This document shows positions 43,503-56,182 of a stretch of 64,000 nt of DNA, piece after piece (the first letter of the stretch is position 1; each line of letters starts with the position of its first letter). Made by a program: the position numbers and the translations under genes. The stretch is from Phyto melanocephala (lineage: Eukaryota; Arthropoda; Insecta; Diptera; Rhinophoridae), in contig OW799235.1 of the NCBI GenBank assembly GCA_941918925.1, forward strand, positions 36,974,701 to 37,038,700, written 5' to 3'. Under the pieces are notes generated by a model. That model saw only the letters and a list, made by a program, of their open reading frames with translations. It searched no databases and was not told the DNA's origin.

Positions 43503-44640
43503 ATTGAGGGGCTTTAAACTGTTTATTATTAATTTTATTAATTTAATAAAATTTTTATTTAGTGTGTGTTAATAATGCTTAAATAAATTTTTGTTAAAAT
43601 TGTATTTTATCACAATTGGCAGGCAGGCTTAAATTGTATTAAATTTAAATTTTTTTCTTCTTGGTTAACGAATAAATTAAGCTGAGTTTACAATAAACTG
43701 AATAAATTTATTTAATTTTAAATTGTTATGATCATCGTTGTTGTTTTTAATAACAATAAATTGAATGGCCACTTTATTTATATTTTTATTATCATTTATT
43801 AAGTATGATTTAAAAAGTTTTATTATTTTAAAGAAATGTTTTTATTTTTAGGTAAATTTTGAGTTGTGTTTTAAATTTCAATACGCTCTCTGATATTCGA
43901 ACTGAATTTAAAAAAAAATGAGTAGATTCTTAGGTCCCAGTTGCACAGTGTTTTTCTTTAGCACTTAGATTAATTTTTTAATTTTTATTGACAAATAGTT
44001 AAAGGCACACAAGTATTTTTTTTATTTTCGTTTTGGTTGATTGAATTTCATTGTTGTTATTTTCTATTTTTATATATATTTTGTATTGTGAAAAGAACAA
44101 CGTAACGTATCTTATCTAAAGGGTATTTAACAATATTTTTTGATGTGTTGTGAATATCAGCAGTGTTTCAAAGCAACTAACTAGTTAACAGCTGTGTTGG
44201 GAGACTTTTATACTCGTACATAATGTTCAATTCAACACTACCCATCAAAGTATACTTTTGAAGTATACACGCGCCAACATACTAAAATAATTTTATTTTC
44301 TCTGTAGTCTAGTGTAAATTTGTATGTTCGTCTAATTGTATATATTAGCAGTTAAAACAAGTTGAAATGCAAAAAAAAAAACAAAATGAACAAACATATG
44401 TATGTAGTAAAGAGTAGGTATATTGAATATATAAAAAAACAAATTCAAAAAAAACACACACAAAAAAAACGAAAAACAAAATAATCATAAGTTTGCTGCT
44501 TGTGCTCCTCCATATGGAGGAACATAGTATGAGTAAATGAAACAAAAACGAACTAGAAGACAAAAAGATCGGTGAAGAACGAAATTTTATTTCGCTGCTT
44601 TTTATAAAAATTAATTTAATTTGGACTTGAAAAGCAACTA
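43503..44640. promoter_or_regulatory. chrb: 5' UTR and promoter region of the charybdis-like gene
   Basis: Minus-strand TATAAAAG at 44213-44206 is followed about 30 bp on by an initiator-like TTAGTT (near 44178-44173). This suggests transcription from about 44178 and a 5' UTR of roughly 675 nt. A GCGTG core, the hypoxia-response element core, lies upstream at about 44268-44272. REDD1 genes respond to hypoxia, but a single 5-mer is weak evidence. A CTCCATATGGAG palindrome lies at about 44508. Confidence 0.45.
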
Positions 44641-44727
44641 AGGGCTGTTAGCAATAAAAAAAATTAACCTACAGTTAACACTAAACTCAAAATTTAAACC
44701 TTGGTTAGCCAAAACCCATTAACACAA
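44641..44727. mobile_element. partial end of a Harbinger-like element
   Basis: AGGGCTGTTAGCAATAAAAA ... GGTTAGCCAAAACCCATTAA matches the left terminal repeat of the element at 44865-45444 with few changes and ends abruptly at AACACAATG. Confidence 0.7.
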
Positions 44728-44864
44728 TGATGATCAGCTGATCTAAATTATAAGTTCACCTTATTGAATTCGCCTTGATTATAATTAAATAAATTGAGAT
44801 ATGATTAAAATAAAAACAAAAATATTTATTTAATAAAAAACATGGGCTCGATATCAAGCTCTTA

Positions 44865-45444
44865 GGGCCGTTAGCAATAAAAAAAATTAACCTACAGTTA
44901 ACACTAAACTCAAAACTTAAACCTTGGTTAGCCAAAACCCATTAACACAAAGTTCAGTTATCTTATAACTTTTAGATTATTTTGCCAAATTTCAGTTAAA
45001 TTTAACCGAGTACTATTTGGCGTTTAAGTTCTTAACCTGGAAGAAAATATTTGATGTTTGAATTAAAATATATTATATTTTTGCTATTTTTAAACAATTG
45101 AAAGATGCCTCTACGATTAAAAAGATTTACACATTTGTATAATTTATATAAAATAAATACTTCTTATGGTATTAAAAGAAAATATAACCACAGAAGTCGA
45201 ATGGATGATTTTAATTTACCTGATGCAGAGTTTTTCATAAGATATCGTTTATCTAAGAGAATTGTTAAATTTATAGCAAAAATTATTTCAAAATACATTC
45301 AATCACAAATTAATAGGTAAGTAAATAACAAACAAAAACAATATTTATCTAAATGCGGTGCAGTTTTTTAGGTTTTGGCTAACTAAGGTTTAAGTATTGA
45401 GTTTAGTGTTAACTGTAGGTTAATTTTTTTATTGTTAACGGCCC
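44865..45444 (+). mobile_element. Harbinger-like element with transposase exon remnant
   Basis: Inverted repeats of about 75-85 bp: GGGCCGTTAGCAATAAAAAA on the left and TTATTGTTAACGGCCC on the right. The flanks are TTA (44862-44864) and TAA (45445-45447), so a 3-bp Harbinger-type duplication is possible but imperfect. A 71-codon frame at 45105-45320 (MPLRLKRFTHLYNLY ... DAEFFIRYRLSKRIVKFIAK) resembles the N-terminus of PIF/Harbinger transposases and stops just after a GTAAGT splice donor. The catalytic exons are absent. Confidence 0.65.
45105..45320 (+). pseudogene. Harbinger-like transposase N-terminal exon
   Basis: The DDFNLPDAEFFIRYRLSKR pattern (an acidic patch, then F-x-x-x-Y-R-L-S-K) matches the N-terminal segment of Harbinger transposases. 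A GTAAGT donor at the end suggests it was exon 1 of a spliced transposase. Nothing downstream completes it. Confidence 0.5.
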
Positions 45445-46752
45445 TAAATACATTAATTTTTTAATAAATTTATTAGCATATGGGTGCACATTAAGAATTT
45501 ATATTTATGTATACATTTCTTTTTCTTTTTGAAATTCATTCATAATAATTGATAACTACAAGTTAACTAACTCCTGCCTATTGTTAACGAACATTTTTAA
45601 TTTATAGTTAAAGTTTCAGTTTAAGCTTACTGAAAGTTAGTAAACTTTTACGTTTAATTTATTTAACTGAATATTATGTTAATAGGCCTAAGTGAAATTA
45701 AAATGATTTAGTCTTTCGGTTACTTTGCAAATCCTAATAATAAAATGCCAGTAAACGCGTCAAGCGGAATTTATTAAACTTTTTTATTTTGCTCAATGAA
45801 AACTACAGTTTTTTTTAGCAAAACAACGATATTTTATCAGAAATAATCATAGATTTATATGTATCGTAGATATTAATTCTTGTCGAATTATTGATATGCC
45901 GAATGTCAAATTTTCTGATATATAAAAAATTTTTACTTAAACGAGAAGATATTAAAATACATATGTATGTATTTGTTGATCTTTTTTTCACAAACAATTA
46001 TGTAGGGTGTTTCTGTATACTTACATATTAATTCGTACGCACTTACATAGTTTTTATTGATTAATTCACAACGTATCTTAGGAGTTGTGTGTTGTAAGAA
46101 ATTATCTTTAATATGAATAGTAATGAAACATATGTATATAAACGCAAAATATAATATACATATACTTTTGCACTCTGAAATTTCATATAAAAATTTGTGT
46201 TTCGTCAAATATTAATATAGAATACGAAACTATTGTAAAATTACACGACATACAACTCATACAGTAACAAACAAGCAACTCAAAACGAAATGTAATTTAC
46301 GAAAATGTTCAAAACAATCTTGCTCTATAGAAAAAAAAAACTTTATAGAGTTTACTTAAGAGAATTATTTTTTGAAAAATTATTGAAGAAAGCTTAAATA
46401 TATGTGATTTTACACACATTTCTAGATTAGTAAAAAAAACTACCTGGTAACACATATGTATACTGTTTTCAGAATACGTGGTCATGTTGAGTTATCATTA
46501 AAAATGTGTTTTGCTTTTTATAGGAAAAAGCGACACGTATAATTTTTGTTCATCTTTACGATTGTATTTTTTGAACAGCACATTGTTAAACATCTCTGAC
46601 TTGAAGACCCAATTAGATCACTTTTCTCAACGAAAAATTTGAGAAAAGTACCTAGATTCTAGAAACTTTTTGTGCAAACAGTCACGAATGTAAACGTACT
46701 AATAAATGCTCTCGCTAAGTTTGTAAACAGTATTACCACAATTAAAAAATTA
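45445..46752. other. intergenic, nothing recognised
   Basis: A/T-rich sequence with short open frames on the minus strand that resemble no family. No RNA gene is seen. Confidence 0.5.
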
Positions 46753-49210
46753 CACAGTACAACACATGATTTGTCAACTCAATTCTGTTAACTGTATGTG
46801 AAATTAGACCCAAAAAGAAGAATTTCTGCATCATTCGTTTTGTCTTCTTACCTGCGATTTGAAGTTAATATCGATTTGAAGTTAGTACTATCGTATAGGG
46901 GAATTTATCACGTTTTAGGCCCTGTTGTTTGACATAGCTCGACAACCACTAGCCCAATTTAGTTGAAATAAATTTTAAAAAATTAAGAATTACAATTCCC
47001 TTAATCTGTTCATATATTGTTTTCCTATACAAGTAACACTTTCGAAGTTAAAAATGAATGTATGAAGGGAAAAAATTATTTTTTGCCTAAAAATTTAAAT
47101 TTTTATTTTTTTTTAAATACATAAAAAATCCAAAATGGAAAAAAGTTTCAAGTCTAGTTATTTTTTCGCAAAGTCACATAACCTATGAGCAAAATGAGAC
47201 AAAGATCATAAAAATCGATGCACGCGTTTCGCTTTTATTCGCAATTGAGTAAATGTATGAATTTCAAAAATCAGTTATAGCCACCACACTTAAAATAAAA
47301 ATAAAAATATAAATTAAAAAATTATCATGCAAAAAAAAACTTTATTTATAAAAACTTAATGAAATTAAAATAATATGCAATTAATACGCAATTATAATAT
47401 GCATAAAAACAAAATTTAGAACATTTTTTCAATTATTGGCAATATCCATCCATGTAGAAGTTGACGCTTGTGGTTCTGATGATCTTGTTTTCTTCGTAGG
47501 TTGTTCATATTCATGGTCTGAGTCTGTATCGTCATCCGAGATACACATACTATTCAAGGGCGTGTTTCTTTCACTGTGTCCACCAATTTCAATGTCTTCA
47601 TCTTCGGTGCTTTCTTCAAACTGCATAATTGTGGAACTCCACCAACAAACCTCCGCAAGCAATGCATCCAATTTTTTGCTTTTGAACCGCTTTTCAAATG
47701 GCATGGTCACCTGGTGGAACCTCTCTCCTTGTTCGTCTGATTCCTGAGGTGATTGTGCCAAAAAAGTATCGAGGTGGTGGTGCAAGAAATGCAATTTCAG
47801 CGTCATGGATGCACCGATTTTTTCGAAATAAAACAGCAACCTGTCCACTCGTTGCTGTATCTCTACTCGCTGGACACGGTTCTTTCCTAGAACGCCTTCT
47901 ATTACTTCTTTCAATGCGTTCCATGCATGTTGGTGGTCGTGATGCTCTGAAAGCAAATGTGTGAAAGAATCACTTTTGATCAATTTCCGAATATCAGGTC
48001 CATTGAGAATACCTGTTTTAAATACATAAGAAAAACGAAAAAATTATTGGTAATGCGAATGTATAGAAATTAACAAATTTAGATATGACAATATTGAAAT
48101 ACAGAGTACGATACGTACCGTTTTTAATTTTCTCATCACTGAGTTTCGGAAATATGGATTTCAAACAGTCAAAGGCGCCGTTAACTTTTTTGACCACCAC
48201 TTCAACGAATGATATATTTTATGTTTTGTTGTTATTCACTTTTAAAAAACTGGAGAAAAATCACTTTTACTGTTCGCGTTCGTCGGCACTGGCTGAATGC
48301 CAAAAATCGATCAATGCACACCTATAAATACTACGTATTTTTGAATATTTTACTGCCAGGTACTTATAAAATGGGCGCATATTTTAAGGGCGGCTGGCTA
48401 TATACCTGATTCAGCACTTGTACGTTTCAAACTGTGCAAAACTTTCAAAATAATGACCACCCTTAAATGTGGGTGCAATTTCTGTAAAAAAATCATATAG
48501 GTAGCCACCGGAAAAACCAAAATAATAAAAAGGTCCACTTTCCGTTTAATTGTCCACGTACGTTTATTACCGCAATCATAAAAATTAATAACCTTTTGTT
48601 TATTCCTTTTTTTTTTAATTCTCAGAATCATGAAAAAGGTGTCAATGTTTTCTCCAAATAATGTTGTGCATATCTCGAGCAAATTTTCGAAATTCATACA
48701 TTTACTCAATTGCGAATAAAAGCGAAACGCGTGCATCGATTTTTATGATCTTTGTCTCATTTTGCTCATAGGTTATGTGACTTTGCGAAAAAATAACTAG
48801 ACTTGAAACTTTTTTCCATTTTGGATTTTTTATGTATTTAAAAAAAAAAAAAATTTAAATTTTTAGGCAAAAAATAATTTTTTCCCTTCATACATTCATT
48901 TTTAACTTCGAAAGTGTTACTTGTATAGGAAAACAATATATGAACAGATTAAGGGAATTGTAATTCTTAATTTTTTAAAATTTATTTCAACTAAATTGGG
49001 CTAGTGGTTGTCGAGCTATGTCAAACAACAGGGCCTAAAACGTGATAAATTCCCCTATACGATAGTACTAACTTCAAATCGATACTAACTTCAAATCGCA
49101 GGTAAGAAGACAAAACGAATGATGCAGAAATTCTTCTTTTTGGGTCTAATTTCACATACAGTTCACAGAATTGAGTTGGCAATCAATTAACTGAAAAATG
49201 TTGTACTGTG
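46753..49210 (-). mobile_element. 2.46-kb element with ~515-bp terminal inverted repeats
   Basis: The left repeat (46753-47265) and right repeat (48689-49210) are inverted and nearly identical over about 510 bp. They differ by an indel near the outer end and a few substitutions. The ends start CACAGTACAAC and are flanked by TTA on both sides (46750-46752 and 49211-49213), a candidate 3-bp duplication. The interior (about 1.4 kb) holds one spliced minus-strand frame (47429-48200). TIRs starting CAC plus a 3-bp duplication would fit the CMC (CACTA-Mirage-Chapaev) group, but no transposase domain is visible. Confidence 0.75.
47429..48200 (-). CDS. C-terminal half of a repetitive arthropod protein family, spliced (221 aa)
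   Basis: Exon 1 is 48200-48119 (MVVKKVNGAFDC ... DEKIKNG), with donor ACG|GTACGT. Exon 2 is 48012-47429, with acceptor AAAACAG, starting ILNGPDIRKLIKSDS. The intron is 106 bp and the phases agree. The strings LKLHFLHHHLDTF and SDEQGERFHQ, then MPFEKRFKSKK and LLAEVCWW, are hallmarks of a multicopy family of unknown function found in many arthropod genomes. This is family recognition from memory, with no search done. Full-length members have a longer N-terminal half with a CxxC-rich segment that I do not find here. The acidic tail (SDDDTDSDHEYEQ) is followed by KKTR. Its place between long inverted repeats suggests mobile-element cargo. Confidence 0.65.
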
Positions 49211-49213
49211 TTA

Positions 49214-49935
49214 GTAAAGCAAATCAATTAATCCCCTTATTTTTTTATTAATCTCTTTCCCCCAAATATTTATCACGATATTTTCTTATTTTGATGATTT
49301 TTTTGTATCAAAAGTTTCAAAAAGGCACTACAAATGAGAAAAAGTTATTTAAAAATATGTCTGTTGGTATATTTATGTATGGATATGCATATACATACAT
49401 ACTTATGTAGGTACATATTTGCATACTAATGTAATTGTATGTGTGAATGCTTATTCAAAACATTAAATTAAGAAAACATCTAAAAACCAGTAGTAGTTTT
49501 CTGCACTTAAATTTGAATAACAAATGAAGAAAAACAAAAAATAAAAAAAACACGAAAACAACCGCAGCTAACGCATGTTAAATTTGTTTTTAGAAAAAAT
49601 ATTTTGTTTGGTAAAAAGCGATGAAAACAAAATTGAAATTATAATATCGAACTGACTTGCCTACAAAACGTGTACATAAATTATAGAATATTTATAATTG
49701 TAATAGCTGTATATGTACATATGTATGTTTTCTGTTTTGAACAATGAAATGTCAAATAAGGTACTACAGGTTCTTCTTTGGTTCAGTTGGGAACCTGAAA
49801 ATATAATGAGTGGATAATTGAAAGTAAACTTTTATACGAGTATTAAATCATATTTCATATTAATATGAGGAAAGACTTTGATCAAATTTTAACAGATACA
49901 TTTTATCTGCGCTATTTTTTTTACCCACCACCAAA
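49214..49935. other. intergenic, nothing recognised
   Basis: A/T-rich, with a CATACATACATACTTATG microsatellite near 49395. There is no gene. Confidence 0.5.
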
Positions 49936-50190
49936 AAAATGGCTTGGGGGTATATTAATTTTGTTATTCCGTTTGTAACCTATATTAATATACAGCTTAT
50001 GTCCCATTATATATTTTTTGAGTCCTTGTGTTATTTATTGGACGATCTAGCTATGTCCGTCCGTTGAAAATTCGATGGGGTTTGAACAGATTTCCTATTT
50101 TTCTATACATTAAAAATCTGCTCGTTGCTTGAATTTTTTTTCTTCCAATCACGTATTAGGTTGCTGCTGAGTTTCATCGATGTCTTAAAA
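49936..50190 (+). repeat. family A-related repeat, truncated
   Basis: GGGGGTATATTAATTTTGTT with ATTCCGTTTGTAACC and the GACGATCTAGCTATGTCCGT block match the variant at 34231. The 3' half is missing or too diverged. Confidence 0.5.
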
Positions 50191-50640
50191 CCATCCGTCA
50201 TATTTAATATTGCCGGTTCTTTGAGCTTGTATTTTCTCTGAGAGACTTGGTTATTATTTTCAATATCTACGGTTTTAAGCGGACCGTTGCTATTACCAAA
50301 TTATGGTCACTTGCTATATTAGCTTCTCTTTTGTTTCTCACGCTTAAATGAGATCCTCGTAACTCTCTCCTGATGTTGATATGGGCAATCTGTTTTAATT
50401 TATATCATTGTCACATCCCTTTCACTTTGCGTTTCTTATGGTGTGAGAATAACGATTATTCCTCTTACACGTCTCCAGAAATAGTTTAATATTATCAGTT
50501 CCGCGTTACACTCGTGTTATATGCACGAACTTGGGAATTCAAATGTCCCATCCTACTCTTGCATTAGAATGAATAGCTTAAGGTGTAATGGATTATTATT
50601 AGATTAAGCACATTTTAACACATTCATCTCCTACCTTTTT

Positions 50641-51272
50641 TATACCCTTCACCTGTGGTGCACAGGGGTAAATATAGCTTTGTACTTTCTACAATTCTCT
50701 AATCGGTAAGGTTATATATAAAATTTTAAAGTTATAGTTATATATAAATTTTTTTTTAAATATTCATATGTATATCCCAAAAATTTACAAACGATAATCA
50801 ATTTCTTTTAGCTTCTAGACAATCGAATAGCGCCACACTATCATGTTGGCCGCCACTACAGAATGGCGGACAATAAATTTATGTATGGTGTTTTAAAATG
50901 TAACTTCTTGAACACCCTCAGCATTGGTATCAAATAAAAAAAATTACCAGTAGAATACAGTAAATTATTAAAAAATGTAAAATCCAAGATGGCGTCTAAA
51001 ACGAAATGGCGGATTAAATATTTTTAACCCCATAAAAATGGGTGTCAAATGAAAAGGCTTGACTAGTAGAAAACAGATAACTACGTAAAAATTCAAAAGC
51101 GAGGATGACGAAGGAAAAAATAAATAAAAATGGCGTATGACATGATATATAGTTTAAGCTACGATGTGGGATTATACCTATGTTCATGATGGTGAAGGAT
51201 ATTATTAGATTCGGCACGGCCGGATTGACAAAGTAAATATACCTTCACATAACCTTTTTGCGGTGAGTATAA
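50641..51272 (+). repeat. family A-related repeat, diverged copy
   Basis: Begins TATACCCTTCACCTGTGGTG and ends ATTAGATTCGGCACGGCCGG, keeping both family termini. The middle contains AAAATCCAAGATGGCGTC-type sequence and lacks the tRNA-like core. Confidence 0.6.
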
Positions 51273-51420
51273 AAAAATCTGTTTAATTTATTTTTTTTCT
51301 TCTAAATATTATCAGTAATACACTGTGATAAATTTAATCAAACGTTATGGACTCTTTTAAATCATAAATGTATTCATACATGAATACATTCAGAGAAACA
51401 TTTTTTTATTTATATAGAGA

Positions 51421-52050
51421 CTAGCTAATACCCGGTGTGCTTCGCCACCCCAAATTTTAGTATTTAATTCATATGGCAGGTGTCACGCCCACTATTGTTA
51501 ATGCACCCATTTTTTCCATAAATGTTTATTTGAATATCAAAGTTGCTTTTGCAAAATTTTAGTACTCTAATCGATATCGTTTTCCAAATATACGAATTTT
51601 AGTATTTAATTCATATGGTAGGTGCCACGCCCACTATTGATAATGCACCCATTTCTTGCCTAAATGTTCATTTGGGTGTCAAAGTTGCTCTTGCAAAATT
51701 TTACTACTCTTATCGATATCGTTTTCCAAATATACGAATTTTAGTATTTAATTCATGTGGCCACGCCTACTATTGCAAGTCCACCCATTTTTTACCCAAA
51801 TTTTGTGTGGATGTCAAAGTTTACCGTACTTAATACTTATTCTTTAATAGGGCTTGGCACCCCGCCCACTTACAATTTCAAACCAAAGTATAGCCTATAG
51901 TTCCTTCCAGACATACAGGAAGATACTGTGAACATTTCAAGAAAATCGGTCCAGCCGTTTAACCGTCTATAAAGCACAAACAAACATACAAACATATAAA
52001 CATACAAACATACAAACATTCAAACACACATTGATTTTTATATATATAGA
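51421..52050 (-). mobile_element. nonautonomous Helitron, subtype II
   Basis: Plus strand CTAGCTAATACCCGGTGTGC ... TTTTTATATATATAGA between A (51420) and T (52051). The minus strand starts TC and ends CTAG, with a GGTG/CACC stem about 13 nt before CTAG. The interior repeats match those of 6123-6904 closely but one fewer copy is present. Confidence 0.85.
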
Positions 52051-54552
52051 TAGAAGATAGATAGATAGATGAAATAGTTTGCAACGATTTAAGTCATATA
52101 GTGAAGTACTATTAATTAAAAATTTTAAAGTTTACTTCACAACATTGTAGAATTAAATAAATACTTAGTTCTTTCATTTATGTCAATTGTTATTGTATGC
52201 CACTTAAATTAAACTTATGTACTTGCAATATAGATTAGTATAAATTGTAGTTATTGGGGGAAACGACTACTATGCAATACAAATATAAAATTAGAAGAAT
52301 TAAAATAAATGAATCTGTTTATCATATTTAAGTATTTCATTTATTTGTTGCAATTTAAGTTGTAAATATTGTATTAATTTAAAATGTGGTTATAATAAAA
52401 ACGACAGTGGCTTTACGAGTACAACATATACATATATTGTATTTATTTATTTCAAATATATAAAGATGAAAAAAAGGGGATAATTGTGATGATGACGTAT
52501 TTTGTTATTGTTTATAATATTATAATTTGTTTTCATCTCTACTTTCACCACACTCACCGGCTAGAATAACGGCACAATTCGAAATTGATTTTATAAGAAA
52601 GATATGTACGAGCAAGTGTTTGGATTCGTTTATAAAAAGTGTTGTAAACAGCAGGCATTTGGACGGTTTTAAGGAATATGTATAAACTCTTATGGATTAA
52701 AACTGCTATCATACATATCATTGAGTGTAACAGCAACCATAGGCACAACTTTAAGTGACTAAAGTGTTATAAAACTCATAGGATGCAGTTAGACATTTTG
52801 AGCAGAAAACTTTTATTTAGTGAAGCCCGTTTTTAAAATTTACCAGAGTAAAAAGTTCTTCACTTAGGCTGAAAGACTGACTACAAGACTTTTGTACATG
52901 TTGCTTGTTAATACAATCAACTCATTTATTCACAAGAAGCCCTAAGTATCGTATTTTCATATTTTCCCATTAATTAAAAATTGTATGTAAAGTATTGCAT
53001 TGTTTATTAGAAACATTTTAAGTATTTAAAAATAGATTTTATCTTCATTGTAAGGTTCATAAAATGTTTTGAAAACTGGAGGGGTGTAGGGTAGAACACA
53101 AATTTTCCATATATGTATTTTAAGTCTTTCTCCTTAAGGTGATATATCCAAAATGCAGAGCCATCTAGTGTAGTTTTATAAAATATCTCATAAAGTAATT
53201 TTTAAGGAATCTCATCAACGGGATATTGGAGCTACTGATACTAATAACATTTTATTAAAATATTTTTTTTTATTAGAAAAGTGATTCAATAAATTAAAAT
53301 TATTTAAAAAGTTAAAGAAATTTTATTTAATTTGTAATGTTATTTAATTTAATAAATATTTTCTTAATTAAAACTATTAATTTTCATTTAACTAATAGTA
53401 TCATTTTAATAATAAGAGTAAAATCAAATAAATTTTTGATTAATAATATTAATTCTTAATTGACTAAATAATATATAATATATATTACGTATCTTTAATA
53501 TTACTTCGAAAGAACTAAACTTCATAAATGCACAACAAAAAAAATATACAAAAAATTTTTAACATAATATAACGGTACTATTTTTACAAGTTCACACAAA
53601 AACGTGCTACCGTCGTTGACATTACTGTCGTTAAAATTTTTTAAATAACAATAAACCCACTTTATTATTATTATTATTATTATTATTATTTAACGTTGAA
53701 ATAACAACCATTCATAAATGGTTAATTTTTGACAACATCATGAAAGTCACATTGAACATACTTATTAAGTTTAAAGTAATAATGGTTTAAAGTAACTGAT
53801 AAGCACAATTTTTTACTTAGTCCACTTTCATAATTAAGGGCACACATTTCCTACAATAGAACTCTAAGCTTGGGTATTTAACTTGAATTGATTAGAATAT
53901 GTTACCTTGATACTCCTACTTTAACTCTCACCTCCCATTGTTAGCACACTCTTCTATCCTGTGTATTTTGTATATTGTTAAAGATTTTAAATTGTAAAGG
54001 GAATTTGTGATTTTATATTATACTGAATGTAAATTGGAAATGCCCGACACACTAAAATGTGACTGGTATGAGTGTGTCAATTCCAGTTTCAACAGATTAT
54101 TTTGACCGATTCTCTATTCTATTAACCGATTCTATTTACTCGATCAATATGAAACTTTCACTCACTTACTTAACGCAGAACAAAATAAATACGAATTTCA
54201 ATTACGAAATTAATAATAATAAATTAAAGTTTTATTTGATTTTGCTCCAATCATAAAAATTCACTAAATGAAAATTAATAGTTTTAATTGAAAAAATATT
54301 GCAAGAATTTCAATTAAAACAGTATTAAAGTATTGACTAAAATTTCTACAATTTAATTATTTAAATCATTCCTATAAATAAAACTATTTATTAATGTTAA
54401 TAAAGTATTTATTGTATCTGTAATATAAATTATTGAATATGTTTTAAATAAAATTACCCGAAAGGAAAATATGAATATTTTTTATACATTTATTTTTAAC
54501 ATACATACATACATACATACATACGAAAAATAGGTAAATTAATTTTTATTAA
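52051..54552. other. intergenic with an ATT microsatellite
   Basis: No gene can be supported. (ATT)n runs from about 53663 to 53690 and CATACATACATACATACATA lies near 54503. A short frame after an AG at about 52566 (ITAQFEIDFIRKICTSKC) is unassigned. Confidence 0.45.
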
Positions 54553-54985
54553 CATATATATTCGGCCGTGCCGAATCTTATATACCCTACACAACGTGTA
54601 GTCATGCAATAACCTTGTATCCACTTAAAAACATCCCATTGTAAAATTATAAATTAAGTTTATATGTATGTATGTTAAAAAAAAGAAAAAGAAAAAAAAA
54701 TTAAAAAATACTAAAAAAAATATAAATAATAATAATAAATAAAAAAAATTTTGACTTAGCTGGGATTCGATGCAACGTTCACTCTGACCAGTATACCACG
54801 TTTGTATGTATATATGTGTTGTATGTTGTTATTGTAAAAATAACGAGGTGGTCGTGATTTTTTCTCATATCTCAGTTGTTTATGTACCGATTGTTTTGAT
54901 TTTCAATATCGATTTACTCCCGAATATTTCTGATATTTTAATACCTCACTTAGGTCCAGGCAATGTCTATTCTATTTTCCTAATA
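54553..54985 (-). repeat. dispersed repeat family A, reverse copy
   Basis: Starts at the family 3' end (TATATTCGGCCGTGCCGAAT) and includes the reverse tRNA-like core (ACTTAGCTGGGATTCGATGC near 54755). It stops at CACTTAGGTCCAGGCAATG, where half of a Harbinger-type MITE (to about 55050) begins. Confidence 0.7.
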
Positions 54986-54986
54986 T

Positions 54987-56180
54987 ACAGATGTTGTAGA
55001 GAGATTTGTCAAATAAGACTTCAATAAACCTAAAATATTTTTTATGAATAAAAATATAAAACAGAAAAAACATTCGAATATTATTTAACTATTTTGAAAA
55101 TAATTATTTGAAATAAATAATAAAAAAACAAATAAGAGCGCTATATTCGCCGTGCCGAATCTTATATACCCTTCACAACGTGTAGTCATGCAATAACAGT
55201 AGTTTGTATCACCATTCATCCCATATGAAATACGTACATACATATAAAAAAAATACATATATAAAAACAACCCATTGTAAAATTATAACTTTACGTATGT
55301 ATGTTAAAAGAAAAAATAAAAAAAAATAAAAAAAAAAATTAAAGAAAACTAAAAAAATTAAAAACAAATTTAAAAAAAAAATATAAAAAAATAATTAAAA
55401 TATATCGTCTAAATTTCTTGATCTTTTTTATTGATTATATATGATTTTTCCAAGCTTGAGATCAACTTTTTTAGTTTTTTTATAAAAAATATTTTTTATG
55501 AATAAAAATATAAAACAGAAAAAACATTCGAATATTATTTAACTATTTTGAAAATAATTATTTGAAATAAATAATAAAAAAACAAATAAGAGCGCTATAT
55601 TCGCCGTGCCGAATCTTATATACCCTTCACAACGTGTAGTCATGCAATAACAGTAGTTTGTATCACCATTTAAAAATAAATAATTTAAAATAAATAATTT
55701 TTTATAAAAAAACTAAAAAAGTTGATCTCAAGCTTATAATAATTAAAATATATAAAGCAAAAAAAATAAAAAAAATAATAAAAATATAAATAATATATTA
55801 AATAAAAAATAAATAAAAAAACAAATAAGAGCGCTATATTCGGCCGTGCCGAATCTTATATACCCTTTACAACGTGTAGTCATGCAATAACAGTAGTTTG
55901 TATCACCATTCATCCCATATGAAATACGTACATACATATAAAAAAAATACATATATAAAAACAACCCATTGTAAAATTATAACTTTACGTATGTATGTTA
56001 AAAGAAAAAATAAAAAATAAATAAAAAAAAAACTAAAAAAATTAAAAACAAATTTAAAAAAACAATATAAAAAAATAATTAAAATATATATAAAGCAAAA
56101 AAAATAAAAAAAAATTAAAAAAAATTAAAAAATATAATAAAAATATAAATAATATATTAAATAAAAAATAAATAAAATAA
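54987..56180. repeat. rearranged mosaic of family A tails
   Basis: A 185-bp segment is duplicated exactly (55032-55216 and 55486-55670). A 39-bp perfect inverted repeat (55452-55490 and 55697-55734) flanks the second copy. A third tail copy lies at about 55817-56005. Each carries AAGAGCGCTATATTCG, the CCGTGCCGAATC half-hairpin and CTTCACAACGTGTAGTCATG. A MITE half (54987-55050) is fused to the first copy. The pattern indicates recent local duplication and inversion. Confidence 0.75.
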
Positions 56181-56182
56181 AC

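Noticed and set aside
47436..47964. Overlapping plus-strand frames opposite the spliced gene in the long-TIR element
   Set aside because: Shadows of the minus-strand frame, which has family motifs and matching splice phases.
52566..52686. Possible terminal exon (ITAQFEIDFIRKICTSKC...) after an AG
   Set aside because: Only about 39 codons with no upstream exon or homologue recognised.
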